DNA of 64,000 nt from Gyrodactylus bullatarudis (Eukaryota; Platyhelminthes; Monogenea; Gyrodactylidea; Gyrodactylidae), in the NCBI GenBank assembly GCA_012064415.1, contig SSNU01000060.1, forward strand, positions 482,824 through 546,823. Reading direction: 5' to 3'. Each line of letters starts with the position of its first letter. Position 1 is the stretch's first letter. The notes below the pieces were generated by a model. The model had not been told where the DNA came from. It made no database searches and saw only the letters and a program-made list of their open reading frames with translations. The position numbers and the translations under genes are program-made. This document shows positions 35,736-46,205 of this stretch, piece after piece.

Positions 35736-37721
35736 ACCTTAGTTTCATCCAGTAGAAAAATGCCACTGATTTTTACCTATGTAACGTATCAGAGGACTTA
35801 AAGAGGCCTTCTACTAGAGTTTAATTTTTTTCAACTTCTTCAAAATAAAAAATGATTAAATCCATAAAAGTGAAAAAACTTTTAATCTAAAAATTAATAT
35901 TATTTAAATTGGACTACTTCATAGTAGGGTAATTGATAAGAAAAACTCTCTCAATTGTGAAAAACTAGGTGCGAGCACGAGCACGTTAGATAACTAAAAA
36001 AATAATCATAAAATAAATCTTTATGCCTTGGAAATTCAAAATTAATAATTGAAAAAATTAGCTGACTTTCAAAGTTTTACACTTACTTTTTTTTACATCC
36101 TCCAGAGTCTTAAAATAATTTAGCCTTGATCAACTGTATTGTAACTATAGAAATAATGCTTAATTTCTTTGAGTGAATACTTTCATCACCATAGGATTTA
36201 ATTCTGGTTTTTTCGTAGCAAAGGACAAACATATTCGATTTTATTTGTATAGTTATGACATGATTTCTTCATTATTATCATAACCAATTCTAGGACCCAT
36301 TGAAAAGAGAACACTTGTATGAATAGGTATTTTCTTATAATTGATTCAACATATTTTTCATAAATTGGTTCGTGGTTTTTTTCTAGATTGTTCAACCCTG
36401 ATTAAAATATATTAAATTAAATCGAAAAAACAACTTTATGGATTTCTTTAAAAGTTAATTTACAAAAAGAATTTTATCGAATCTATAATTAGTTATTCTT
36501 AGAAATAAAGCATTTACCTGAATATTTTCCAAGAGCTTGTAATTAATTCTTCTTTATTTTCAGGTGATATTCCAAGACGACCATATACCATGTTGGAAAT
36601 CTCTATACTGTAATCACCAAGTAAAAAGAAGAATTATCTGCTGTCTAAAACTCACTATGAAAGTAATAAAGATTTCAAATAAAAGCTGTAACGAAAAGAA
36701 AATTTTCTTCTTTTTCTATAAAAATTGAGTCTGTACGAAATCAGCATATCATTTGAATAGATATTTTCTCAAAGGTTACTATTGGTTAATAGCTTTTCTT
36801 ATTTGTGTGTCTCTAAACATCCAAGAACTTTGATGATTTGAAAGAATCCTAAGTTGCAGAGATTCAGAATTTACCACTTTTATTGATAAACTTGTATTTA
36901 TATTTTAAAAGGCTTAAATAATTTTAGTTTCCGAATCAGATTAAAAAGATAAAACTATAAGTAAAATATGAGATTGATATCTGTTGGTATGGTTCATCTG
37001 GTAAAGCGCTCAAACCAAATTTTTATCAGTGATAAATTATCAATGTTTAAAATCACACCTTACTTCACTAGTTAGTAATAATGCATTGAACATGAAGTGA
37101 GACAACACTCCACTGATTTCCTAGTAAATAAATTAATTATTTTCTCCTATTTTCAGACTTATTGACAAGTGGACTGCGTTTAAACTTTTCTTTCTGAAGA
37201 GAGACCCACTTTTCAAAAAATAGAACTTAATTGAATTTATTCTTCTTCATATTGTATAAAAAGAATACTTTCATTTTAAACATCATTTCAGTAGTATCAG
37301 AAAGTCTCGTTTTCATATTCATCATCTCATGGAATATCATAACTATACTTTTATACATGGGTTTATTGCTCTAAAAATATAAGATATTTAGATTAACTAA
37401 TCATCAAACCTTAATTTGATCACAGACTGAGCAAGTAAAAATCATGCATTTTTTGACACTTTCATATTTCACTTAATATATGGAATGAGAATCAAAACAT
37501 TTATCCTCTGTTTCATTTACAGTTAATCCATTGAAATTGCTGATAAATGAACAGCTCAGTTTGTATCTAGAAGAACCATTTATTCAAATTTTCAACGTTG
37601 CTGGCATAAAATGTGATGATTCTAGAATCTAGCTTTATTTGTTTTTTTGTTATTAATGATAACTTATCATACTTTAAGTAGTCATTTTTTATCTAAAAAT
37701 AGGCAATGTCTTGAAATTTTG
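35736..37721. other. Unassigned AT-rich DNA
   Basis: The 65-codon frame at 36198-36395 (-) shows no known domain. No repeat or RNA gene recognised. Confidence 0.5.
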
Positions 37722-37855
37722 CTCTGGCCTTGTGGTTAGAAGCGTTGCCTAACATTGCTGAAGATCCGGGTTCGAATCCTGGCTATGGTGTACTGACGTG
37801 TCCCAATAAGGACGAAACGTTTATACATCTGCCACCGTGAGTTGAATATTATCAC
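37722..37855 (+). mobile_element. Pol III/hammerhead retroposon unit, head only
   Basis: Begins with a tRNA-like head: A box TGGCCTTGTGG at 37725-37735 and B box GGTTCGAATCC at 37769-37779. The hammerhead-like fold follows at 37785-37838. After GAGTTGAATATTA it joins mariner sequence instead of the body seen in the 39.1-41.3 kb copies. Confidence 0.75.
37785..37838 (+). ncRNA. Hammerhead-ribozyme-like motif, copy 1
   Basis: Stem I ATGGTGTA pairs with TGCCACCGT (8 pairs, one bulged C). The core CTGACGT is followed by stem II GTCC/GGAC with loop CAATAA, then GAAA, then a short stem III ACGT/ACAT with loop TTAT, and a C at the cleavage position (37829). This is the type-I, short-stem-III layout known from animal retroelements. 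Two departures from consensus: the core adenine after CTGANG is T, and one stem III pair is C-A. Cleavage activity is therefore doubtful as written. Confidence 0.7.
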
Positions 37856-38278
37856 GACAGATGAAAAATGGATATTCCTGAAGGATCCTAGCCGCAAGAG
37901 ATCATTGTTATAGTTGGTGAGAAGTGCATTCAACCGAACCCAAATCGCATTTCAAAGAAGGTGATGATATCAATTTTCTGGTGCCGTAGAGGAATTATTC
38001 ACTACAAACTATTGGAGCCTAATCAGACTGTAAATACTGATCATTACATCCAGTCATTTAGAGCAATACAAGAGAAGTTGAGGGAGTTATACCCTCGATT
38101 TGGAAGAATAACCTTTTTACAGGATAATGCAAGACCTCATGTTTTGCAACAGGCAAAAGATTTTATGAGGAGTTCAATGTGGATGTACTGGAGCATCCAT
38201 CTTATAGTCCAGATCTTTCTCCGACGGATTATCATCTTTTCCGTTCCCTACAACATCAATCTTCAACTCGAGAGATGA
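37856..38278 (+). pseudogene. mariner transposase relic
   Basis: Segments of a mariner (DD34D) transposase in shifting frames. TTDEKWIFLKDPSRKRS with the first Asp is followed by a stop and shift near 37905. Then comes PNRISKKVMISIFWCRRGII, LLEPNQTVNTDHYIQSF and FLQDNARPH with the second Asp. A shift near 38162 moves the reading to VDVLEHPSYSPDLSPTDYHL with the third Asp. The region before TTDEKW is replaced by the retroposon head. Catalytic residues are readable but frameshifts prevent a product. Confidence 0.85.
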
Positions 38279-38289
38279 TGTTTTGAATT

Positions 38290-39081
38290 CTGTTAACGCG
38301 TAATTTGCTCAAAAACCTCAAGAATTTTAGAGAAGAGGAATAGATATGCTCTCAGAAAGGTGGTAGAAATGTGTAGAAAAAAATGGAGAATATGTTTTGA
38401 TATATAACACGTGTAATACATTGTGTATATTTCATTAAGCCTTTCGGTGCCGAAGTTAGAGATAATATGAATATGGTAATAACCTGTGAGCAAAATTTGC
38501 TTACTTGAATTTCATTAATAATCGCATACATGGTTATTAATCAAGAGTAGAGGTAGATGAAATTTAAATATCGCTCGGGTCAGGTGAATTATGATAGAAA
38601 ATTTGATAAAAATGCATAAGCTATCAAAATTATGTCTTCAATTTAAATATCAAAAATTAGTTTTCGTGATTTAAATTGCCACCATTGATTTTTCGCACAC
38701 AAAACCGATTCTCTTAAAATATGATAAAACATCCCCAAGGATAGCTTAAAAGAAAGGGAATAATTCATGTATTCAAATTATCAAGAGAAAACTTTTCTTC
38801 ATTAAAAGATTTGAAAAGTAATGCTTTAATTTCTCAATATAATTTTAAATCTTCTCTCTCATCTATCCATTTTTGATTTGGTTTTAAAATACATGAGAAA
38901 TGATCAGCAAGAGAATCAGATTCTATATTATTAGTAATGAGTTATTTGAGAGAATATCGATTATGAAAATTTATAATTCGTGTTGTTTAAATTGCTTGAA
39001 TTTCACATCATCTAAATTATCCACAATGTTGTGAAAATAGATCAATAATCCTACTCTACACCTTCAGTGGTTAATATAAAG
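38290..39081. other. Unassigned spacer
   Basis: No gene or repeat recognised. Confidence 0.45.
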
Positions 39082-39094
39082 ATAGAAAGTAATG

Positions 39095-39358
39095 ACATTA
39101 AACCTACTAGCTAAGTGTGGTCACTGGTTATTACTATATCCTTGTGAATCTAACTTGATGGAGATTGTCTTCTCACACCTAGATGTTAGAGTTCGGATAA
39201 GCAAGTGTCACTTCCATTAGAGAGTCAAATAATATTCAACTCACGGTGGCAGATGTATAAACGTTTCGTCCTTATTGGGACACGTCAGTACACCATAGCC
39301 AGGATTCGAACCCGGATCTTCAGCAATGTTAGGCAACGCTTCTAACCACTAGGCCAGA
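39095..39358 (-). mobile_element. Retroposon unit with A/B boxes and hammerhead, inverted
   Basis: On the minus strand: GGGTTTCTGGCCTAGTGG (A box matches TGGCNNAGTGG), B box GGTTCGAATCC at 39312-39302, hammerhead-like fold 39296-39243. The body then runs through TTTGACTCTCTAATGG and ATCTAGGTGTGAGAAGAC to GTAGGTTTAATGT. Total about 264 bp. Confidence 0.75.
39243..39296 (-). ncRNA. Hammerhead-ribozyme-like motif, copy 2
   Basis: Base-for-base identical to copies 1 and 3, including the T in the core and the C-A mismatch in stem III, so these belong to the amplified master sequence and are not private decay. Confidence 0.7.
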
Positions 39359-39370
39359 AACCCATCTTAT

Positions 39371-39524
39371 AGAAGTGACACTTGCTTATCCGAACTCTAA
39401 CATCTAGGTGTGAGAAGACAATCTCCATCAAGTTAGATTCACAAGGATATAGTAATAACCAGTGACCACACTTAGCTAGTAGGTTTAATGTCTAAAAACA
39501 ATGTAATTTCTACTTTGTGCTTAT
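39371..39524 (+). mobile_element. Retroposon unit, 5' truncated
   Basis: Body only (from GAAGTGACACTTGCTTATCC to TTTGTGCTTATTC). It forms an inverted repeat of about 125 bp with 39095-39220. No head or ribozyme. Confidence 0.75.
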
Positions 39525-39593
39525 TCAAAAAAACCAGTGTGTAGGTGGTGTCAATACTATTGGAGTGTTGAGTGTTAGGAGACGAACGGGGTT

Positions 39594-39817
39594 TCTGTCC
39601 TAGTGGTTAGAAGCGTTGCCTAACATTGCTGAAGATCCGGGTTCGAATCCTGGCTATGGTGTACTGACGTGTCCCAATAAGGACGAAACGTTTATACATC
39701 TGCCACCGTGAGTTGAATATTATTTGACTCTCTAATGGAAGTGACACTTGCTTATCCGAACTCTAACATCTAGGTGTGAGAAGACAATCTCCATCAAGTT
39801 AGATTCACAAGGATATA
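39594..39817 (+). mobile_element. Retroposon unit, full head, split by Tc1
   Basis: GTTTCTGTCCTAGTGG head (A box with one change), B box GGTTCGAATCC at 39640-39650, hammerhead at 39656-39709. The body runs to ACAAGGATATA, where the Tc1 element interrupts. The body resumes at TAGTAATAACCAGTGACC (41177) and ends near 41250. Confidence 0.75.
39656..39709 (+). ncRNA. Hammerhead-ribozyme-like motif, copy 3
   Basis: Same sequence and pairing as the other two copies. Confidence 0.7.
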
Positions 39818-40641
39818 NNNNNNNNNNNNNNNNNNNNNNNNNNNNNNNNNNNNNNNNNNNNNNNNNNNNNNNNNNNNNNNNNNNNNNNNNNNNNNNNNNN
39901 NNNNNNNNNNNNNNNNNNNNNNNNNNNNNNNNNNNNNNNNNNNNNNNNNNNNNNNNNNNNNNNNNNNNNNNNNNNNNNNNNNNNNNNNNNNNNNNNNNNN
40001 NNNNNNNNNNNNNNNNNNNNNNNNNNNNNNNNNNNNNNNNNNNNNNNNNNNNNNNNNNNNNNNNNNNNNNNNNNNNNNNNNNNNNNNNNNNNNNNNNNNN
40101 NNNNNNNNNNNNNNNNNNNNNNNNNNNNNNNNNNNNNNNNNNNNNNNNNNNNNNNNNNNNNNNNNNNNNNNNNNNNNNNNNNNNNNNNNNNNNNNNNNNN
40201 NNNNNNNNNNNNNNNNNNNNNNNNNNNNNNNNNNNNNNNNNNNNNNNNNNNNNNNNNNNNNNNNNNNNNNNNNNNNNNNNNNNNNNNNNNNNNNNNNNNN
40301 NNNNNNNNNNNNNNNNNNNNNNNNNNNNNNNNNNNNNNNNNNNNNNNNNNNNNNNNNNNNNNNNNNNNNNNNNNNNNNNNNNNNNNNNNNNNNNNNNNNN
40401 NNNNNNNNNNNNNNNNNNNNNNNNNNNNNNNNNNNNNNNNNNNNNNNNNNNNNNNNNNNNNNNNNNNNNNNNNNNNNNNNNNNNNNNNNNNNNNNNNNNN
40501 NNNNNNNNNNNNNNNNNNNNNNNNNNNNNNNNNNNNNNNNNNNNNNNNNNNNNNNNNNNNNNNNNNNNNNNNNNNNNNNNNNNNNNNNNNNNNNNNNNNN
40601 NNNNNNNNNNNNNNNNNNNNNNNNNNNNNNNNNNNNNNNNN
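39818..40641. other. Assembly gap (824 N)
   Basis: Run of N. It hides the left end and most of the transposase of the Tc1-like element; long open frames drawn across it are artefacts. Confidence 1.
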
Positions 40642-40860
40642 ATCAACCTGATTATTTTTTTAAGAGAATTAGGAATTATACGTTTTCGACCTCTTTTTCG
40701 ATTGGATTTTCTCGAAGAAAATAAGTTGTTTATGGTTGTTGAAGAACATCCTATTTCTTTGGCAATCATACGGTGGCTGATACCCTTTGATTTCAGTGAT
40801 GACGCCAATTCTTTTTCAAAATTGCTTAGTTTTGAATTCTTCGGTCTTTCGATTTGCATT
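40642..40860 (-). CDS. Tc1-like transposase, N-terminal DNA-binding part
   Basis: From ATG at 40858-40860 the minus strand reads 72 residues before entering the N gap. SNFEKELASSLKSKGISHRM followed by IAKEIGCSSTTINNLF matches the paired-type helix-turn-helix at the start of Tc1 transposases, which binds the terminal repeats. The RKSNRKRGRKRII stretch resembles the basic linker between the two helix-turn-helix subdomains. The catalytic DDE domain would lie in the gap, so completeness cannot be judged. No stop or shift is visible in the part shown. Confidence 0.7.
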
Positions 40861-41174
40861 TTGAATTTGTTTCAGAATAATTAATGTAAGAATACTTGCA
40901 AATAAACATCTGATCAGCGAATTAATTTTCCTAATTCAAAAATCTTCTCACAAACAAGAAGTAGAAAGTTTAAAAAGTGAAAACTTTATTTTCTCACTAT
41001 AAATTTCAATGAAAACGGTAATTTCTTAATTTTGTATTTATGAATGAATCAAATCGAAAAAAAATTACTATATTAGATATTTGCATATATTGCTCAACCG
41101 AATGAACTATTTTGCATTTAAAATAACCAAACAACAACAAGTTTTTAAAGTGAAAACTTTTTTTTGGCCACCAC
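40642..41174 (-). mobile_element. Tc1-like element, right end (rest in gap)
   Basis: The outer end is GTGGTGGCCAAAAAAAAG read inward from 41174, a typical Tc1 terminus. AAAGTGAAAACTTT occurs twice on the plus strand (near 40976 and 41147), an inner/outer repeat arrangement as in IR/DR-type Tc1 elements. TATA is present on both sides of the insertion (39814-39817 and 41175-41178), consistent with a TA-targeted insertion into the retroposon body. Confidence 0.75.
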
Positions 41175-41346
41175 TATAGTAATAACCAGTGACCACACTT
41201 AGCTAGTAGGTTTAATGTCTAAAAACAATGTAATTTCTTCTTTGTGCTTATAGAAAGTAATGGTTTTTACGAAAATCACAATTTTTTCCATCAATAGAAC
41301 TCAAAAATGATATTTGGAATTCATACAATGATAACTGTCTTATAAG

Positions 41347-42826
41347 TAAACCTGATTGACATGAAGTTGAGAATTTACTTTTTTTTACATAAAACTTCGG
41401 TGAAGTCAGAATTTCATAATAAAATAAGACAATAAGTTGGGGAAATTTTTAAAAATTCAACCTGATCAAAATTAGGTAGTTTTTGGAATTTTGAAAATCC
41501 ACCACTTTATCAACTTTCGAATCCAGAATTTTTATCGATTTCAATGATTTAAAGCAGTTAAATGCAGATATTCAAGATCAGCAATAGACAAAGAATTCGA
41601 ATTCAGCTGCAGAGATTCGTTATTATTGTGGGAAATAGAAAAATTTGAATTTATTGTTTATCACTAAGGTCGATGATCCAACATATTTTCTTGAAAACAA
41701 TAGATTCCTCTCTACCTCCACGGCCCAATTCGAATTCTTTTTTCTAACGCTGATAATAATAATAGTAATAAAAATGTGTTAACATAAACATATGTTAAGT
41801 TAAACTTTTACAAAATAGATTATTCTTCATTATAGATTTTTAAGTTCTTTTTTAAATTCGTTAAAACACTTATTTTTAATTGTTCTGTTTAATTTTTTGA
41901 AAATATTTCTTTCATGTTTTAAGCTGTCCGAATTCAGGAATATTAGATCTTAGTCCAGAGCGGTTCGTGTTATATAATATTGGCGATGATTTGATCAGAG
42001 ATTTGCTTTTAAGTTCACGCCTTAATCTTAAGTTCTCTTTCAAAAAACCCAATTCGTCCTGGAAATAAGGAGAGAACCTTATCCTGAATTTCTTGAATGT
42101 TGTATTAATCTTTTTAGACCCATTTCTCCTTCTGAATTCCCCACGGCTGAGCAATATTCTATTAGTGGTTTGGCATAGAAGGACTTTTATTAAATCAGTT
42201 TTAACACACTTGTGAATATGAATTAATCTGCCAATGAACTTTTTAATGATGACTTTGTAATGCTGTGTGAATTCAAACTTCCAATTATATACCCCACATA
42301 GGTCTTTTACAAGCTCTTTTGGAAGGATCTTTGTTTCGCCAATAAAAATGTTCAGATCAACGATGGTTGTTTCACATGGGGAATGATTTTTCTTTGTTTG
42401 GAGAAAGAAATAGGTGTATAAGCTTTGAAGATATGAATTTAAGCTCGTTATCGGTTGTAGAAATATTATAGTATTCGTTGAAGTTGGAAACAATTTTGAC
42501 GGGATTTGCATACTTGAGTATCTTGAAGTTTTCAGTTTGAATTTCGGCAAATAGACTATTAAATAGTAGAGGACCGACTCTTGATCCTTGTGGAACACCA
42601 GAATATCTGCATCTAACTGCTTCAAATCTTTGAAAACGATAAAAATTTTGAGCTTCAGAGTTTAAAAATTGAAAATTTGGTGCATTTTCGAAATTCAAAA
42701 AACGACCCATAACTTATCGGCTTATTTCATTATGGAATTAGAAAAATTAGTCTTTTCTGACTTTTCAGAGAAAAATATTGAGTTTTTTTTTAAATTCTCA
42801 TCTTCATGTCAACTAGCTTTACATTT
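41347..42826. mobile_element. MITE family B, split by a LINE fragment
   Basis: Left end GTAAACCTGATTGACATGAA, right end complementary (TTCATGTCAACTAGCTTTAC). The left half runs to the CTAACGCTGAT position near 41752 and the right half resumes around 42601 with ATATCTGCATC. Compare the uninterrupted junction in the 43239 copy. Confidence 0.78.
41755..42604 (-). pseudogene. 5'-truncated LINE, reverse transcriptase C-terminal half
   Basis: Minus strand starts at SGVPQGSRVGPLLFN, the conserved block of non-LTR reverse transcriptases. It continues ILKYANPVKIVSNFNEYYNI, where the catalytic FADD/YADD box is changed to YANP. After a shift near 42370 the rest of the protein (KILPKELVKDL, KSSPILYNTNRSGLRSN) runs to a stop at 41912. 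Downstream is an AT-rich tail with TTATTA units near 41755-41775. It is 5' truncated as expected for incomplete reverse transcription, and dead. Confidence 0.75.
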
Positions 42827-43238
42827 AACTCTCGTACGAAATTTTTTTTTCTCATGTTTTAATACAAATCGTTTGAAATATAACCCGAAATTTCGTTCTA
42901 GTGATAAATAAAAATTCTTAAAATTGGCTACATCCAAGAAATTTTCAAGTTAACAAAATCATATACATGCTGATGGAGATTTTGAGAAACATTTCATCAT
43001 ATTTTGAGAGTCGAATTTCGTTTTCTTAATCATCAATTTTACTACTTGAAAAAAATTTGATCAAGTTTCACCTTGAATGTCAGCTTCAGTGTCTAATTGT
43101 GATTCCAAACATCATTTGATCCCAATATGAAAGAAACTCGAAGAAATGGCCATTTAGTGCCAGGTCAAAATATCTGTAAATGAGGAACTGGGTCGATAAT
43201 GTATTTCTTGATTTTTCCAGTCTATCTATCTAAAATAT
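42827..43238. other. Spacer between MITE B copies
   Basis: AT-rich with faint similarity to MITE arms near 43000-43060; no gene. Confidence 0.4.
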
Positions 43239-43852
43239 TAATATTCAATTTGACCAAAATTAGGCCGATTTTTGAATCTTGAAAATGCACCAGATTTCCA
43301 CTTTTTAAACTTTTAAGTTCAAAATTTTTATCGATTTCAGGAATTTGAAGCAGTTATTGTCAGATAGTAAAGATCAGCGTTAGACGAAGAATTAGATTTT
43401 GGCTGCAGAAATTCACAAAAATTCATTATTTTTGTGGGAAATTGAAAGATTAGAATTTATTGATTATCACGAAGGGGAATGATCTAAAGTCTAAAAGTTT
43501 AACTTTTACTTGAAAACACTAGATACCTTTCTTCCTCCACGGCCCAATTCGAGTTCTTTGTCTAATGCTGATTGCTAATATCTGCATTACATGTATCATA
43601 TCTTCGAAATCGATAAAAATTTTGAGCTCAAAAGTTGAAAAGTGGAAATTTGGTTCATTTTCAAAATTCAAAAAATGGCCTAATTTTAATCTGATTGAAT
43701 TTTTTCAGAAAATTTTTTAAATTTCCACAACTTATGGGCTTATTTTATTAGGAAATTCGAAAAATAAATTTTTTCCTGACTTTCCGATGAACAATATTGA
43801 GTTTTTTGTAATAAAAAGTGAATTCTCATCTTCATGTCAACTAGTTTTATCT
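43239..43852. mobile_element. MITE family B, left end missing
   Basis: Contains TCAATTTGACCAAAATTAGG, the central AAGATCAGCGTTAGACGAAG block and the right end TTCATGTCAACTAGTTTTA. The left terminal repeat is absent. Confidence 0.75.
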
Positions 43853-45062
43853 CAACATTGTTTAATGAGGGTGAAAAATAAGGCTTAAAGAATGAGTTAC
43901 TCAATTAGATTATAAAAACACAACAGGCCTACTTCATCAAGAGGAAATGTCAAATTGATATCATATAATTTCCATGCTCCCCGACGATTTCCGATAATTT
44001 GCTGATCTCCACTTCTATGATATTCTTGAGTGAATTCACAATGTGATTTCAATTCCAGTATTTACCGGACCATGAAAAACTTGAAGTGATTATGATAAGG
44101 TTCGTTTTTTATAATTTATTTAAACAGTAGGATTCTCAGTCATGGTTAGATCCGAAAAAAAGAGTTCTTCTATATCAGTGTATCTCGATGAACTAAAGAA
44201 TTTTGATTTTTTTTTAAATAAAAATTTTTTGTAACCAATTCAGTTGGCTCCCCTTCACCGAATAAGAAAATAAACGAATGAAAAATTTTTCGACCATTTT
44301 TACTGCTTGAAATTAATAAATTGAGAGATCAGTTCAAATTTATGGTTCTCTCAACACTTGAATGAAATAGGTTTTCTTCGCTATTAGTGATTTTAGAAAA
44401 TAAATTTTGATCCCTCTCACATCTTGAAATAAAACTCAAAGTTGGAAAAAATGAAAAAATCAGTCCAATCTTCATTACTACATTGAGTTTTGGGAAGAAT
44501 TTAAGAAAGTAACATTTTCTAGACTAACAAATTACAAGTAATATATTCCTAATCCTATTGTTATCTGTAAATCTGATTCGAAAAAGGATTAAACCAGTAT
44601 CCTGATTAATCAGTGAATTAAAAATCCAGATCAACATCAAGAAATATTTATTCAGTCAGTATGTCTGTTATTGCTCTAGATTAATAGTTCATCCTAAACT
44701 CAATCTTATGTCTAAATCTTTCAATGTCTAAATAAAGAACTGAAGAAAAAGTATGATGAAATTATTTACCTGGCTCTGGGATTCTGAACCCTGTGTCAGT
44801 TCAGAAAATCAATAGAAATTAGGCTTGAACTTTATTCGAAACCATCTAATGGCGTTAAATAGCTATGGGTTTCAAATTATTAAGTCACATGGCCCAAGAA
44901 AATTCTAAAGTTTGATCTATTTGATTAAAGATAAAGAAAAAGTCTACTAATTAATATTCTCGATCAATTTGGAAAAAGTCATCAAAGTAATTAAATTAAT
45001 TAATTCCCGATAACATTCAGAAAAAATCCTTGATGAATTCATTATTACTAACTTTATCTAAC
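43853..45062. other. Unassigned AT-rich DNA
   Basis: No gene or clear repeat recognised. Confidence 0.5.
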
Positions 45063-45845
45063 TTCTTATCTAAACAAACCTGTTTGACATGAAGATGAGA
45101 ATTTACTTTTTTTACAAAAAACCTCAATATTTTTCTCTGGAGAGTACGAAAAAATTCATTTTTCGAATGCCATAATAAAATGAACCGATAAGTTGTGGAA
45201 ATTAGAATTTCTGAAAAAATTCAATCTGACCAAAATTAGACCGTTTTTAGAATTTTAAAAATGTCCCAAACTTTTGAGCTCAAAAATTTTATCGATTTCA
45301 GAAATTTGAAGCAGTTATTGTCAGATATTAAAGATCAGCATTAGACGAAGAATTCGATTTTGGCTGCAGAAATTCACAAAAATTCATTATTATTGTGGGA
45401 AATTGAAAGATTAGAATTCATTGATTATCACGAAGGGGAATGATACAAAATTTTTACTTTTTCTTGAAAAAAGTAGATTCCTGTCTACCACCACGGCCTA
45501 ATTTGAATTCTTTGTCAATAAAAATTTAATTTTGTAATAATTACCTAACTTTTTCAGAGATATTCTCCTTTCTCGTCTAATTCTGATGCTCAAAAACATC
45601 TTTCGGCTACACTCCCACTTTCATATCAATAAAAATTTTGAGTTCAAAGTTAAAAAAAAGGGATTTTGGCCCTAATCGAAATTTAAAAAATGACCATATT
45701 TTTCATGAAAAAATTTTTTTTCTTTAAATCATAAAAGTGGGTAGCATGAGTAGGATTCTTAAAAAATCTTTCACATATTCGAATTTTTGATGAAAAAATC
45801 GAGATTTTCGTAAAAATCCTAGATTCCCAACTTCGTTTTAACCAT
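45063..45845. mobile_element. Chimeric MITE: family B left half, family A right half
   Basis: From 45066 (AAACCTGTTTGACATGAAGA) to about 45510 it follows family B, including AGATCAGCATTAGACGAAG. From about 45590 it follows family A (CTCCCACTTTCATATCAATA, GGGTAGCATGAGTAGGATTC, CTAGATTCCCAACTTCGTTT). This ties the two families together through shared ends. Confidence 0.7.
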
Positions 45846-45994
45846 CTTTACATTGTATTAGTAATTTTATTAGACAATAATCTTATATTGAATTGAAATA
45901 TAGCTACAAATTATAACCAAAATCTGTTTAAATCAAATAAAAATTCTTCTTCAAGGTTTACATTATTAATCCTTGATATAATGCAAGCTTGAAC

Positions 45995-46205
45995 CTTAGA
46001 GATGGTTCTTGTGAAAAGGAAGGTATCAAATCTCTTTTAGACTTGTTGAAAGCTCTTGAATTTTAATTTGAACTATCTAATTTTAATCATTTTTCAACAT
46101 TTAAAAAAATTCACAAGATTATGGAAAATTAATACTCATTTTAATTATTTTTTCTCGGATTTTTTTTCAGACGGATCCGAATCTGAATTATCTGAACTTC
46201 CGTAA
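45995..46205 (+). pseudogene. Two-exon 3' fragment of an unknown gene, copy 2
   Basis: CTTAGAGATGGTTCTTGTGAAAAGGAAG gives LRDGSCEKE, paralogous to LRDGFCEEEE of copy 1. The donor GTATCA starts at 46023 and the acceptor TTTTTTTTCAG ends at 46170 (148-bp intron). The spliced tail reads DGSESELSELP then stop at 46203-46205. The upstream coding part is shortened by about 36 bp relative to copy 1 and then lost. Intron position and border sequences are conserved between the copies. Product unknown. Confidence 0.45.

Larger units (their letters stand above)
39082..41262. mobile_element. Composite hammerhead-retroposon insertion with 13-bp direct flanks
   Basis: The identical 13-mer ATAGAAAGTAATG lies at 39082-39094 and 41250-41262. 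Between them are three units of one retroposon: an inverted full unit (39095-39358), a 5'-truncated forward unit (39371-39524) and a forward full unit (39594-39817 continuing at 41177-41250). A Tc1 element split the last unit. The flanking repeat is most simply a target duplication made when the whole composite inserted. Inverted plus tandem partial copies with variable-length duplications are typical of Penelope-like and ribozyme-bearing retroelements. Confidence 0.65.

Noticed and set aside
37725..37790. A functional tRNA gene
   Set aside because: A and B boxes and a T-arm are present, but the acceptor stem does not pair and the sequence continues into the hammerhead in all three copies.
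39732..40884. Two open frames of 375 and 378 codons on opposite strands
   Set aside because: They consist almost entirely of the N run; only the Tc1 N-terminal 72 codons are real sequence.
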